DNA of 64,000 nucleotides from Anaerococcus sp. (lineage in GTDB: Bacteria > Bacillota > Clostridia > Tissierellales > Peptoniphilaceae), in contig NZ_JAPJPG010000002.1 of the NCBI RefSeq assembly GCF_030825785.1, positions 1 to 64,000 on the forward strand. The letters are read 5' to 3'. The translations under genes were made by a program, and so were the position numbers. Shown one piece after another: positions 46,691 to 55,647 of the stretch; the stretch's first letter is position 1, and each line of letters opens with the position of its first letter. The notes beneath the pieces are model-generated. The model was not told the origin of the DNA. It did not search any database and saw only the letters and a program-made list of their open reading frames with translations.

Positions 46691-47965
46691 ATGCTAGATA
46701 TAATTAAAAAAGCAGCAAAGGAAGAAGAAATAAGAAAAAGATTTTATTTCACTCTTCTAATGCTAGTAGTATATAGACTAGGAAATAATATTCCAATACC
46801 ATTTATTGATACAAAAGCGCTAGCAGATGCATACAACAATATCCAAGGAACACTTGTAGATTACCTAAACATGTTGACAGGTGGAGGACTTTCCACACTT
46901 TCAATATTTGCTCTAGGAGTACAACCTTACATCACCGCATCAATCGTAATGCAGCTACTTTCAGTTGTAATACCAAGACTTGAAGAGTTATCAAGAGAAG
47001 GTGAGCAAGGAAGAAAAACAATCCAAAAGTATACAAGATACGTTACAATTGCTCTTGCGATATTCCAAGCTATAGCCATTACAAATGGTCTATACGGAGC
47101 TGCATTATCAAGCGCTACAGGTTTCCAAAAAGTTGTAATGAACATAGTCCTAATCGGTGGTACTATGTTTGTAACATGGATGGGTGAGACCATAACAGAA
47201 AAGGGACTTGGAAATGGTACAAGTCTTATCATCTTTATGGGTATTATAGCATCCTTCCCAAGGACAATAGCTAGATGGAGACAAGGACTACACTATGATA
47301 CAACTAGCATAGTATCCATTATCATAATGGCTATTATCATTGTACTAATAGTTCTCGCTGTAGTTGAAATATCTGAGGGAGAAAGAAAAGTACCAATCCA
47401 ATACGCCAAAAGAGTAGTAGGACGTAAGATGTATGGTGGTCAATCAACCCACATTCCTGTCAAGGTAAACATGGGTGGAGTAATGCCAATCATCTTCGCA
47501 TCAGCAGTACTTGCCATTCCATCAACTCTATCATTATTATTTGGTGGAAATGGACAAAACTCAATTGCGAACTTCTTCCAAAACTCAGTACTTGGATTTG
47601 CGGTATATCTTCTAATCCAAACTGTACTAATCCTAGTATTCGCATACTTCTACAATCAAATCCAATTTAACACTGTAGAATATGCAAAACAACTACAACA
47701 AAACGGTGGTTTCATACCTGGAATTAGACCTGGTAAGCCAACTAGTGATTTCCTAGCAAATGTATCAACAAGAATTACATTTATAGGATCAATCGCCCTA
47801 GCTTTACTAACAATAGTTCCAGCAATTGCATCAAGAGTTTTAGGTCTACAAATATCCTTCGGTGGTTCATCAGTTATCATCGTAGTTGGTGTAATAATAG
47901 AAACTGTTAAACAAATCGAAGCAATGATGACAATGAAACAATACAAAGGCTTTTTAAACAGGTAA
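46691..47965 (+). CDS. secY: protein translocase channel SecY
   Basis: 424 residues, ten helices. FYFTLLMLVVYRLGNNIPIP opens it, LSIFALGVQPYITASIVMQL is the second helix, and GERKVPIQYAKRVVGRKM is the cytoplasmic loop that docks SecA. It forms the channel with SecE/G, through which the adhesin and AmiE-like protein here would be exported. Three bases before adk. Confidence 0.97.
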   Translation: MLDIIKKAAKEEEIRKRFYFTLLMLVVYRLGNNIPIPFIDTKALADAYNNIQGTLVDYLNMLTGGGLSTLSIFALGVQPYITASIVMQLLSVVIPRLEELSREGEQGRKTIQKYTRYVTIALAIFQAIAITNGLYGAALSSATGFQKVVMNIVLIGGTMFVTWMGETITEKGLGNGTSLIIFMGIIASFPRTIARWRQGLHYDTTSIVSIIIMAIIIVLIVLAVVEISEGERKVPIQYAKRVVGRKMYGGQSTHIPVKVNMGGVMPIIFASAVLAIPSTLSLLFGGNGQNSIANFFQNSVLGFAVYLLIQTVLILVFAYFYNQIQFNTVEYAKQLQQNGGFIPGIRPGKPTSDFLANVSTRITFIGSIALALLTIVPAIASRVLGLQISFGGSSVIIVVGVIIETVKQIEAMMTMKQYKGFLNR

Positions 47966-47968
47966 GAG

Positions 47969-48625
47969 ATGAATATTATTTTATTAGGCCCTCCAGGAGC
48001 TGGTAAGGGTACATTAGCAAATAAGATCATAGAGAAAAAAGACGCAGTTCAGATAGCTACTGGAGATATATTTAGATATAATATCTCCAACAAAACTGAA
48101 CTCGGAGTCAAAGCGAAATCCTATATGGATAGAGGAGATCTCGTACCAGATGAACTAACAATAGATCTAGTATGGGATGCCTTCGATAAGCATAAAGACG
48201 AAAGCAAAGAAGGAAAGATCATTCTTTTTGATGGATTTCCAAGAAACCTTGACCAAGCAAGGGCTCTAGATCAAGGTATGGAAGAAAGAGATCAAAAAAT
48301 AGATCATGTCGTATATTTTGATGTAGCAGAAGAAGTTCTAATAGAAAGAATCGCTGGCAGAAGAGTGTGCACCAATTGTGGAGCAACCTACCACGTAAAG
48401 AACAATCCTCCAACAAAAGAAGGAATATGTGATAGATGTGGAGAGGAACTTATCCAAAGAGATGACGATAAGGAAGAAACAGTCAAAAATAGAATTGATG
48501 TCTACAAGGAGCACACAGCCGTACTAATTGATTACTTCAAGGAAAAAGGTATATTATTTAGTATTGATGGCACAAATTCTCCAGACGAAGTCTTTGAAGA
48601 ATTTTTGAATAAATTAGGAGAATAA
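47969..48625 (+). CDS. adk: adenylate kinase with zinc LID
   Basis: 218 residues. P-loop GPPGAGKGTLANKI (about residues 7-20); FDGFPRNLDQARAL is the AMP site; the LID carries CTNCGATYHV and CDRCGEEL, a four-cysteine zinc site typical of Gram-positive enzymes. It interconverts AMP, ADP and ATP. Three bases after secY, so co-transcribed. Confidence 0.97.
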   Translation: MNIILLGPPGAGKGTLANKIIEKKDAVQIATGDIFRYNISNKTELGVKAKSYMDRGDLVPDELTIDLVWDAFDKHKDESKEGKIILFDGFPRNLDQARALDQGMEERDQKIDHVVYFDVAEEVLIERIAGRRVCTNCGATYHVKNNPPTKEGICDRCGEELIQRDDDKEETVKNRIDVYKEHTAVLIDYFKEKGILFSIDGTNSPDEVFEEFLNKLGE

Positions 48626-48687
48626 TTCTAATTTATGCTAATAAGAAAAAACGAAGTGATAGGATCTTCGAGAAATTAGTTGTTAAA

Positions 48688-48707
48688 TGTCTTATTGATA
48701 TAAGACA
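48688..48707 (+). promoter_or_regulatory. hairpin in the infA leader
   Basis: TGTCTTAT/ATAAGACA is a perfect 8-bp stem with a TGAT loop in the 133-base adk-infA gap. No T-run follows, so it is not a terminator. A promoter for infA in this gap is possible but no clear boxes are seen. Confidence 0.45.
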
Positions 48708-48758
48708 ATTTGAAATGGCGTTCAATAGACATGAGGACAAGAAAAGGAGGTTCTATCG

Positions 48759-48977
48759 ATGTCAAAAAAAGATGCTATAGAAGTTACAGGAGTTGTTACA
48801 GAAGCACTACCAAATGCAATATTTAAAGTTGAGCTTGAAAACGGACACGAAATCCAAGCCCACATTTCTGGAAAGCTTCGTATGAACAGCATTAGAATAC
48901 TAGAAGGAGATAGGGTAACAGTAGAACTATCTCCATATGATCTAAGTCAAGGTAGAATAACTTGGAGGAAGAAATAG
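48759..48977 (+). CDS. infA: translation initiation factor IF-1
   Basis: 72 residues, a single OB fold. [20 protein letters not shown] and [20 protein letters not shown] match IF-1, which blocks the A site during initiation. AAGGAGG precedes the start. Map, the usual gene between adk and infA, is missing. Confidence 0.97.
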   Translation: MSKKDAIEVTGVVTEALPNAIFKVELENGHEIQAHISGKLRMNSIRILEGDRVTVELSPYDLSQGRITWRKK

Positions 48978-49197
48978 CCCCATAATCCTGGGTGAAGGAT
49001 TTGAAAAATCCTTCATTTCGAGACTACTCCGTGGAGGGTCTTCCCAGAGCCAGACGGGCTAGCTTAAAACTAAGCGAGAAAGGCTTATAGCCTTTCGAGA
49101 GGATAACATCGTGGGTGGAAAATCGTAAGATTTTTCATTAAGATACACTTCAAGCACTACCCATTCATTAAGAATAATCGGAAGATGAGGAGTCAAA
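48978..49197 (+). repeat. hairpin chain between infA and rpmJ
   Basis: The 220-base gap holds consecutive short hairpins: TGAAGGATTT/AAATCCTTCA (48993-49015), AGAC-CTCC/GGAG-GTCT (49021-49041), GCTTA/TAAGC (49062-49075), GAAAGGCT/AGCCTTTC (49078-49096) and AAAATC/GATTTT (49122-49137). ATTTCGAG and GTGGAG resemble the dispersed repeat family. The gap is usually only tens of bases in related clusters, so an insertion is likely. No open frame. Confidence 0.55.
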
Positions 49198-49311
49198 ATG
49201 AAAGTTAGAGCATCAGTTAAAAAAATGTGTGATAAATGCAAAATTATCAAAAGAAACGGTAAAGTTATGGTAATTTGCGAAAATCCAAAACATAAACAAA
49301 GACAAGGTTAG
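49198..49311 (+). CDS. rpmJ: 50S ribosomal protein L36
   Basis: 37 residues, short enough to be missed by length cut-offs. [20 protein letters not shown], followed by [13 protein letters not shown]: a zinc-type L36 with CDKC, one further Cys and a His. AGGAG lies before the ATG; rpsM starts nine bases after its stop. Confidence 0.95.
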   Translation: MKVRASVKKMCDKCKIIKRNGKVMVICENPKHKQRQG

Positions 49312-49320
49312 GAGGGGCTA

Positions 49321-49665
49321 ATGCCAAGAATAGCTGGTATAGATTTACCTAGAGAAAAAAGAGCAGAAATTGGACTAACTTATATATATGGTATAGGTCG
49401 TTCAACTGCAAACGAAATACTAAAGAATGCAGGAATCAATCCTGATACAAAAATGAAAGACCTTACAGAAGAAGAATTAGGTAAAATCCGTGAAGAGTTA
49501 AACAACTACCACATCGAAGGAGATCTAAGAAGAGATATCTCAATGAACATTAGAGCTCTAAGAGAAATCGGTAGCTACAGAGGATTAAGACACAAAAACA
49601 ATCTTCCTGTAAGAGGACAAAACACAAAGAACAATGCAAGAACCAGAAAAGGTAGAAAGGGTTAA
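49321..49665 (+). CDS. rpsM: 30S ribosomal protein S13
   Basis: 114 residues; [19 protein letters not shown] and the C-terminal [19 protein letters not shown] mark S13, at the subunit interface in the 30S head. AGGAGG upstream. Confidence 0.97.
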   Translation: MPRIAGIDLPREKRAEIGLTYIYGIGRSTANEILKNAGINPDTKMKDLTEEELGKIREELNNYHIEGDLRRDISMNIRALREIGSYRGLRHKNNLPVRGQNTKNNARTRKGRKG

Positions 49666-49673
49666 GGAGATAT

Positions 49674-50066
49674 ATGGCTCAAAGAAGAAAAAGCACTTCT
49701 AGAAGAAGAGTTAAGAAAAATGTTGAACGTGGCCAAGCTCACATTAACTCAACATTTAACAATACAATGGTGACCCTTACAGATATGCAAGGTAATGCAC
49801 TATCTTGGGCATCTGCTGGTCAATTAGGATTTAGAGGTAGCAGAAAGTCTACTCCATTTGCAGCAAGCGAAGCAGCAGATGTTGCAGCTAAGAAAGCTAT
49901 CGACCAAGGACTAAAAACTGTAGAAGTTTACGTTAAAGGACCTGGTTCAGGAAGAGAATCAGCAATCAGAAGTCTACAAGCTGCAGGACTTGAAGTTACA
50001 ATGATCAAAGACGTAACACCAATTCCTCACAATGGATGTAGACCTCCAAAAAGAAGAAGAGTTTAG
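49674..50066 (+). CDS. rpsK: 30S ribosomal protein S11
   Basis: 130 residues; [20 protein letters not shown] and the end [16 protein letters not shown] are S11 signatures, on the 30S platform. Confidence 0.98.
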   Translation: MAQRRKSTSRRRVKKNVERGQAHINSTFNNTMVTLTDMQGNALSWASAGQLGFRGSRKSTPFAASEAADVAAKKAIDQGLKTVEVYVKGPGSGRESAIRSLQAAGLEVTMIKDVTPIPHNGCRPPKRRRV

Positions 50067-50078
50067 AAAGGCGCGATT

Positions 50079-50672
50079 ATGGCAGTATCAAAAGATCCAG
50101 TATACAAAAAAGCAAGAGCTTTGGGAATTTCTCCAGCATACCTAGGATATACAGGAGAAAGCAAAAGAGCTCTTCCAAATAGAAGAGGAAAACTTTCCGA
50201 ATACGGAATGCAACAAAGAGAAAAACAAAAAGCTAAATTCATCTACGGAGTAAGTGAAAAACAATTTAGAGGATACTACGAAGCCGCTTCTAAAATGAAG
50301 GGACAAACAGGTGAACAACTTATAATCCTTTGTGAAAGAAGACTAGACAACATCGCTTATAGATCAGGTCTTGCTAGAACAAGAAGAGAAGCTCGTCAAA
50401 TCGTAACACACGGACACCTAACAGTTAATGGTAAACAAGTTGACATTCCTTCATACAAGGTAGAAGAAGGCGATGTAATTGAAGTTCGTGAAAAATCTAG
50501 ATCAAACACACTATTTAAAACTATCAAAGAAACAAATGCGACATTTGGTGTAGTTGAATGGCTATCAAGTGATTTAGAAAACTTAAAAGTAACTGTAGAC
50601 AGATTCCCTACAAGAGAAGATATCGACATCCCAGTTGAAGAACGTATGATCGTAGAGTTCTACTCTAAGTAG
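50079..50672 (+). CDS. rpsD: 30S ribosomal protein S4, zinc-free form
   Basis: 197 residues. The N-terminus lacks the zinc cysteines; the S4 RNA-binding domain (CERRLDNIAYRSGLARTRRE, HGHLTVNGKQVDIPS) spans about 90-150. Begins 30S assembly; often autoregulates the alpha operon. Confidence 0.97.
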   Translation: MAVSKDPVYKKARALGISPAYLGYTGESKRALPNRRGKLSEYGMQQREKQKAKFIYGVSEKQFRGYYEAASKMKGQTGEQLIILCERRLDNIAYRSGLARTRREARQIVTHGHLTVNGKQVDIPSYKVEEGDVIEVREKSRSNTLFKTIKETNATFGVVEWLSSDLENLKVTVDRFPTREDIDIPVEERMIVEFYSK

Positions 50673-50703
50673 GCATAAATAAAGTTAGAACTAAGGAGTT
50701 ACC

Positions 50704-51660
50704 ATGATCGAAAAATTAGATACGAATATAAAGATATTGGATATAGACGAAGAAGAAAATTACGGTAAATTCGCCCTATATCCACTTGAGCGAGGATATG
50801 GTACAACCATTGGAAACAGTATGAGAAGGGTGTTATTATCATCCTTACCTGGTTCTAGCGTCTCAAAAATACTTATAGAAGGAGTACTTCACGAATTCTC
50901 CACTATAGATGGAGTAGTAGAAGATGTTCCTGAAATAGTTCTAAATATTAAGGGTCTAGACGTTACAAAACATGTAGATGAAGATGTAACATTGTTTTTA
51001 GACATTGAAGGACCAAAGATTGTAACAGCAAAAGATATCAAAGCAGATAGTTCTGTTGATATAGCAAACCCTGACCACTACATTGCAACAGTTAACGAAA
51101 AATCAAGACTATTTATAGCCTTGGATGTTACAGATGGTAAGGGTTATAGAGTATCTGATGATAACAAAAAAGAAAGCGACCCAATAGGTGCTATCGCAAT
51201 TGACTCATCATTTACTCCAGTTGAGAAAGTAAACTTCACTGTAGAAAATACAAGAGTTGGCGAATCAACCGACTATGACAAACTACTTATGGAAGTTTGG
51301 ACAAATGGAACTATTACACCACAAGAAGCCTTGGCAGAAGGTTCATCAATTCTAATTGAAAACTTCTCCTTCTTCAATGAATTGCCTAACCAACAATTCC
51401 CACCAGAAGAGGAAGTAGAAGAAATAAAAGAAGTTGATGAAGAAGATAACTTATCTGACGAATTGGCAATGACAATAGAAGAATTAGACCTTAGTCTAAG
51501 ATCATTTAATTGTCTAAAAAGAGCAGGCTTCGATAGAGTTGGCGATATAATTAAAGTTAGTGAATCTGAGCTAAAAGCAATCAAGAACTTCGGTAAAAAG
51601 TCACTCACAGAAGTAATAGAAAAGCTAGACGAGTTAGGTCTAAGCTTAAAAGATGAATAG
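50704..51660 (+). CDS. rpoA: RNA polymerase alpha subunit
   Basis: 318 residues. N-terminal domain with LERGYGTTIGNSMRRVLLSS (dimer and beta contact), acidic linker (EEEVEEIKEVDEED) and C-terminal DNA-binding domain with LDLSLRSFNCLKRAGF and KNFGKKSLTEV. It contacts UP elements and activators such as the Crp/Fnr protein above. Confidence 0.98.
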   Translation: MIEKLDTNIKILDIDEEENYGKFALYPLERGYGTTIGNSMRRVLLSSLPGSSVSKILIEGVLHEFSTIDGVVEDVPEIVLNIKGLDVTKHVDEDVTLFLDIEGPKIVTAKDIKADSSVDIANPDHYIATVNEKSRLFIALDVTDGKGYRVSDDNKKESDPIGAIAIDSSFTPVEKVNFTVENTRVGESTDYDKLLMEVWTNGTITPQEALAEGSSILIENFSFFNELPNQQFPPEEEVEEIKEVDEEDNLSDELAMTIEELDLSLRSFNCLKRAGFDRVGDIIKVSESELKAIKNFGKKSLTEVIEKLDELGLSLKDE

Positions 51661-51669
51661 GAGGTAAGT

Positions 51670-52011
51670 ATGGCCGATAAAAGAAAACTTGGCAGAAGAA
51701 CTGACCACAGAAATGCTATGCTTAGAAACCTTGTGCAATCACTATTAGAAAACGGTAGAATCGAAACTACTGTAACTAGAGCTAAAGAAGCACAAAAAAT
51801 GGCTGACAAAATGATTACACTAGGAAAGAAGAACACACTTCACACAAGAAGACAAGCAGCAGCTTATTTATACAAGGCAGAAACTGTTCAAAAATTATTT
51901 AACGAAATAGCACCAAACTATGAAGATAGAAATGGTGGATACACAAGAGTACTAAAACTAGGACCAAGAAGAGGCGACGGATCAGAACGTGCAATTCTTG
52001 AATTAGTATAA
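51670..52011 (+). CDS. rplQ: 50S ribosomal protein L17
   Basis: 113 residues; [20 protein letters not shown] and the end [19 protein letters not shown] mark L17, by the tunnel exit. Last gene of the cluster; a terminator follows. Confidence 0.97.
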   Translation: MADKRKLGRRTDHRNAMLRNLVQSLLENGRIETTVTRAKEAQKMADKMITLGKKNTLHTRRQAAAYLYKAETVQKLFNEIAPNYEDRNGGYTRVLKLGPRRGDGSERAILELV

Positions 52012-52042
52012 AATACTTAGAAATAAGTATAAAATAACTTCT

Positions 52043-52076
52043 AGCATCTTTGAGAGATTGAAGGTGCTTTTTTTTT
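52043..52076 (+). terminator. terminator of the ribosomal cluster
   Basis: AGCATCTT/AAGGTGCT (one G-T pair) with a ten-base loop and a run of about ten T. Confidence 0.85.
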
Positions 52077-52114
52077 GTCCAAAATTATGGGTAAGATTAA
52101 CTTAAGGAGGAGAT

Positions 52115-52756
52115 ATGAATTATAGACTAATAATTTTTGATATGGATGGACTAATGTTTGATACAGAGATCATGTATTACAATTCTTGGTTTGAAGTCTC
52201 TAACAAATACGGCTTTCACTTTAACGAGGAATTGAGAAAGAGATTTACAGGCAAGAATGAAGAAAGTATCAGAGAAGAACTATTTAAAATCCTAGGCACT
52301 AAAGAAAAAGTGATTAGCTTAAGAGAAGACCTAGAAAGCATTAGGGAAAATTACTTTAGAACTTACACAAAATCTCTCAAAAAAGAAGGACTAGAAGACT
52401 TATTATACTACGCAAGAGAAAACAATATAAAATGTGCCCTAGCTTCATCAAGTAATAGAGAAAAGATAGACTTTCTCTTAGAAAAAGAAGAGATAAGGGA
52501 TTTCTTTGACTATATTATTTCAGGAGATGAGGTAAGTAAAAGTAAGCCCGATCCAGAAATTTTTATCAAAGCCAAGGAAAAGTTTGAGGTAAAATATAGG
52601 GAGGCCCTAATCCTAGAAGATTCCTACAATGGCTATCTTGCCTGTAAGAACTCTAATATGAATTATCTTATAATTCACGATTCAAGTTTCGATAAATACT
52701 TTGAAGCTGATAGGGAAGCTAGGAACTTAAGAGAAGCAATAAAGCATTTGAAATAA
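52115..52756 (+). CDS. HAD hydrolase, beta-phosphoglucomutase-like
   Basis: 213 residues. DMDGLMFDTEIMYYNSW carries the Asp nucleophile at residue 9 and the capped subfamily-I layout; SSSNREK is motif II, SGDEVSKSKPDPEIF motif III and ILEDSYNGYLA motif IV. Could be a sugar-phosphate phosphatase or mutase; the conserved KPDPEIF is shared by many. AAGGAGG upstream. Ends 87 bases before the mur regulator; one operator palindrome overlaps its stop region. Confidence 0.83.
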   Translation: MNYRLIIFDMDGLMFDTEIMYYNSWFEVSNKYGFHFNEELRKRFTGKNEESIREELFKILGTKEKVISLREDLESIRENYFRTYTKSLKKEGLEDLLYYARENNIKCALASSSNREKIDFLLEKEEIRDFFDYIISGDEVSKSKPDPEIFIKAKEKFEVKYREALILEDSYNGYLACKNSNMNYLIIHDSSFDKYFEADREARNLREAIKHLK

Positions 52757-52762
52757 TTATTT
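52748..52762. promoter_or_regulatory. putative RpiR operator, distal copy
   Basis: TTGAAATAATTATTT, with a perfect 12-base palindrome AAATAATTATTT. It repeats exactly 33 bases downstream (three helical turns) over the -35 region, as expected for cooperative repressor binding. Confidence 0.45.
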
Positions 52763-52780
52763 GATTTTTTCAAAAAAATA

Positions 52781-52808
52781 TTGAAATAATTATTTATTGT
52801 GCTATAAT
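52781..52808 (+). promoter_or_regulatory. promoter and operator of the MurNAc operon
   Basis: TTGAAA (52781-52786) and TATAAT (52803-52808) are 16 bases apart. The second copy of TTGAAATAATTATTT (52781-52795) covers the -35 box. A different perfect palindrome, GAAAAGCTTTTC, lies at 52817-52828 just past the -10; it could bind RpiR or a catabolite regulator. Confidence 0.6.
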
Positions 52809-52843
52809 TTAACTAAGAAAAGCTTTTCATATAAGGAGTCTCT

Positions 52844-53683
52844 ATGACTTACGCAATAATAATCAAAGAAAGGTCAGGAGATTTCACACCTTCTGACAAA
52901 AAAATCGCTAGATATATTCTGGATAAACCCGGTGAGGTAATAAAAATAAACTCTCAAAATCTTGCGGATTTAACTGGAACGTCACAATCAGCCATAATAA
53001 GATTTGTTCAAAAAATTGGATATAAGGGATACACCTCCCTCAAGCTTGATATAGCAAAAAGCTTAGAAAATGATGAAATAAACCTTAAGTCAGAAGTGAT
53101 TTCGGCGAATGATGAGGTAGGAGATATAATAGAAAAAAGCAAAAACAATGTAATATCATCAATAGAAAAAACTTACGCTCTAATAAATGAAGAGCTAATT
53201 ACGAAGGCAATTGATAGTATTATAAGTGCTAACTTCGTCTACTTAACTGGAATTGGATCATCAGGACTAGTGTGCGAGGATTTTGTCTATAAACTTCAAA
53301 GATCAGGAAAGAAAGCCTTCTATGAGACAGATGCACATACAAATTTAAGTTTACTGACGAATATCAAGGAAGACGACCTATTAATTTGTATTAGTTATAC
53401 TTCCCTTTCGAAAGAAGTATTGATAGCTGCAGAATATGCTAAAAGAATAGGTGCAAAGATAATTAGCATTACGAAAGCTGGTCGAGGAAAACTCGCTAAT
53501 ATGTCAGACATCTTAATACCTCTCCCTGAAATTGAAAAAAAGATGAGATACGGTGCAATTTCATCAAGATTTGCTTCACAAATAATAACAGATATCTTAT
53601 TCTATGGCTATATATCAAAAAATATGGACGAAGTAGTTAGAAATCTTAAAATTTCTAAACAGTTGACTGATAAATTAAAATAG
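52844..53683 (+). CDS. RpiR-family regulator, probable MurR
   Basis: 279 residues. The N-terminal 75 residues are the RpiR helix-turn-helix (NLADLTGTSQSAIIRFVQKIG), and about 110-250 is a SIS sugar-phosphate domain (VYLTGIGSSGLVCEDF, LICISYTSLSKEVLIAAEYA). Heading a MurQ/MurP operon it is likely the repressor that senses MurNAc-6-phosphate. The next gene starts ten bases after its stop. Confidence 0.85.
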   Translation: MTYAIIIKERSGDFTPSDKKIARYILDKPGEVIKINSQNLADLTGTSQSAIIRFVQKIGYKGYTSLKLDIAKSLENDEINLKSEVISANDEVGDIIEKSKNNVISSIEKTYALINEELITKAIDSIISANFVYLTGIGSSGLVCEDFVYKLQRSGKKAFYETDAHTNLSLLTNIKEDDLLICISYTSLSKEVLIAAEYAKRIGAKIISITKAGRGKLANMSDILIPLPEIEKKMRYGAISSRFASQIITDILFYGYISKNMDEVVRNLKISKQLTDKLK

Positions 53684-53692
53684 GAGTTTTTC

Positions 53693-55645
53693 ATGAACAA
53701 AAGAATATTTCTTATAGCTGTCTTTACTTTCTTAATCCCTTTTACTTCAAATGCTGATAATAAGGAAGATAGCAATGATATAGTTGAATATGATTATAGT
53801 TTTCCTACAAGTATTGATGAATTTGATGATTCTATTTTGACCAATTCATCTCAAAAGTTCTATTACGATGATGACCTTGAGGATCAAATCAATGTTAGTA
53901 ACTATGATAATGCAGATGTTTTTGTAAATGGTAAAGCTGCAAAATCTAATGATGAGGCTAAAGAGCTTATTCAAGAAGGAAAAAATTCTGTAGACATTTT
54001 AAATGTAAAAGAAAAAGTCGACGTAACGATTAAATCTGGAAAGGAAGAAAAAGGCTTTAGTAAGATAGATAATGAATTGGATGAAAAAGTTACTGATCTG
54101 ATGGAGACACTACTTGATGAAGAAGTAAAGGAAAATTTTTCAGGAGGTCAGATTAGCGTAATTAGAGATAATGAAGAAATATATGATTATAATTTTGGAT
54201 ATGTAAATAATTTTTATAAAAATGGAGAAGCCATACCATTGGATGAAAGAGTTGAAGTTGATGAGAATACTTTATTTGATCTTGCAAGTAACACTAAGAT
54301 GTATGCCACAAATTATAGCTTACAAAAGTTAGTTTATGAAGGAAAAATCAACATTGATGATAAAGTATCTAAGTATTTTCCAGAATTTAAGGATGACGAA
54401 AAAAGTCCCATAAAGGGTAAAAATGAAATGACCATTAGGGATATACTCAGACATCAAGCTGGTTTTCCTGCAGATCCTCAATACCATAATAACAATTATG
54501 ACAAGGATGATGGTAATATCAATGGGGTCAACGATTTATTCTCCCAAGACAGGGAAAAAACATTGGATATGGTAATGAGAACACCATTATCATATGAGCC
54601 AGGTTCAAAGTCAGTGTATTCGGATGTAGATTATATGCTCCTTGGATTTATAGTAGAAAAAGTCACAGGGCAAAGATTAGATAATTATTTTAATGAAAAT
54701 TTTGCTAAGCCATTAAATCTCAGATATACTCTATTTAATCCTTTAGAAAATGGATTTAATAAAAATCAGATAGCTGCAACTGAATTAAACGGAAATACAA
54801 GAGATGGAGCAGTTGATTTCTTAAATATTAGAAAGGACACCATCCAGGGTGAGGTTCATGATGAGAAAGCTTATTATTCTATGGGTGGAGTAAGCGGTCA
54901 TGCAGGATTGTTTTCTAATTCTCGAGAATTAGCAAAACTTGCAAATATTATGCTAAATGAAGGTTGGTATAAAAATATTAGATTTTGGGATAAGAAAACT
55001 CAAGATGAATTCACTAAGGCAAGTGAAGTTAACCCATCTTACGGTTTAGGTTGGAGGAGGATGGCTGATGGCAAATATGCTTGGGCTTTTTCTAACCTAG
55101 CAAGTTCGAATACAATTGGACATACTGGCTGGACAGGTACTCTTACAGTTATAGATCCTTTGGAGAGAATGACCTTCGTTTTATTAACAAATAAAAAGAA
55201 TGGTTATGTGTTAGATAATAAAGAAAATCCTAATTATTTCTATACCGATGCTTCTATGAGTGGAGGTTATGGTGCAGTTAGCACTCTAATTTATAAATCT
55301 CTCCAAGATAATTCAAAAGAGCTAGTTATGGCTCTAGCAAATGAATTACAGATTGGACAAGAAAGAATGCTAAAAGATAGGGAAGGTTATCTTGAGGAGG
55401 CTGAACTAAATGATTATCAAGCTATAAAAAATACAAATCAAATAATTAAAGACAAATACCAAATTGCAAGCGAAGATGGTAAGAGTGTTGATGATAATAA
55501 AGCTGATTATGATATTTTAGAAAATACTTACAATGAATCAAAGTTTGCCGAAAAATCCAATCCTAAAACAGGAATTAATGGCTTAATACCATTAGTTGGA
55601 CTCGCAATTTCTTCAGCTTTTGCCTATAGGAAAATAAAGAGATAA
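53693..55645 (+). CDS. secreted, wall-anchored serine hydrolase, AmiE-like
   Basis: 650 residues. A signal peptide (MNKRIFLIAVFTFLIPFTSNA) opens it. A beta-lactamase/class C fold has Ser199-x-x-Lys202 in ASNTKMY, a Tyr motif VYSDVDYMLLG and His477-Thr-Gly in IGHTGWTG. In Bacillus subtilis a serine hydrolase of this family (AmiE) in the mur operon cuts peptides from MurNAc, which fits here. The 120 N-terminal residues and the C-terminal part are extra. It ends NPKTG at about 623, a hydrophobic helix and RKIKR, a variant sorting signal, so it should be wall-fixed rather than free. Alternative: another D-amino-acid or ester hydrolase. Confidence 0.82.
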   Translation: MNKRIFLIAVFTFLIPFTSNADNKEDSNDIVEYDYSFPTSIDEFDDSILTNSSQKFYYDDDLEDQINVSNYDNADVFVNGKAAKSNDEAKELIQEGKNSVDILNVKEKVDVTIKSGKEEKGFSKIDNELDEKVTDLMETLLDEEVKENFSGGQISVIRDNEEIYDYNFGYVNNFYKNGEAIPLDERVEVDENTLFDLASNTKMYATNYSLQKLVYEGKINIDDKVSKYFPEFKDDEKSPIKGKNEMTIRDILRHQAGFPADPQYHNNNYDKDDGNINGVNDLFSQDREKTLDMVMRTPLSYEPGSKSVYSDVDYMLLGFIVEKVTGQRLDNYFNENFAKPLNLRYTLFNPLENGFNKNQIAATELNGNTRDGAVDFLNIRKDTIQGEVHDEKAYYSMGGVSGHAGLFSNSRELAKLANIMLNEGWYKNIRFWDKKTQDEFTKASEVNPSYGLGWRRMADGKYAWAFSNLASSNTIGHTGWTGTLTVIDPLERMTFVLLTNKKNGYVLDNKENPNYFYTDASMSGGYGAVSTLIYKSLQDNSKELVMALANELQIGQERMLKDREGYLEEAELNDYQAIKNTNQIIKDKYQIASEDGKSVDDNKADYDILENTYNESKFAEKSNPKTGINGLIPLVGLAISSAFAYRKIKR

Positions 55646-55647
55646 TT

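Noticed and set aside
48626..48700. remnant of map in the adk-infA gap
   Set aside because: The short frame MLIRKNEVIG ends at once and shows no similarity to Map.
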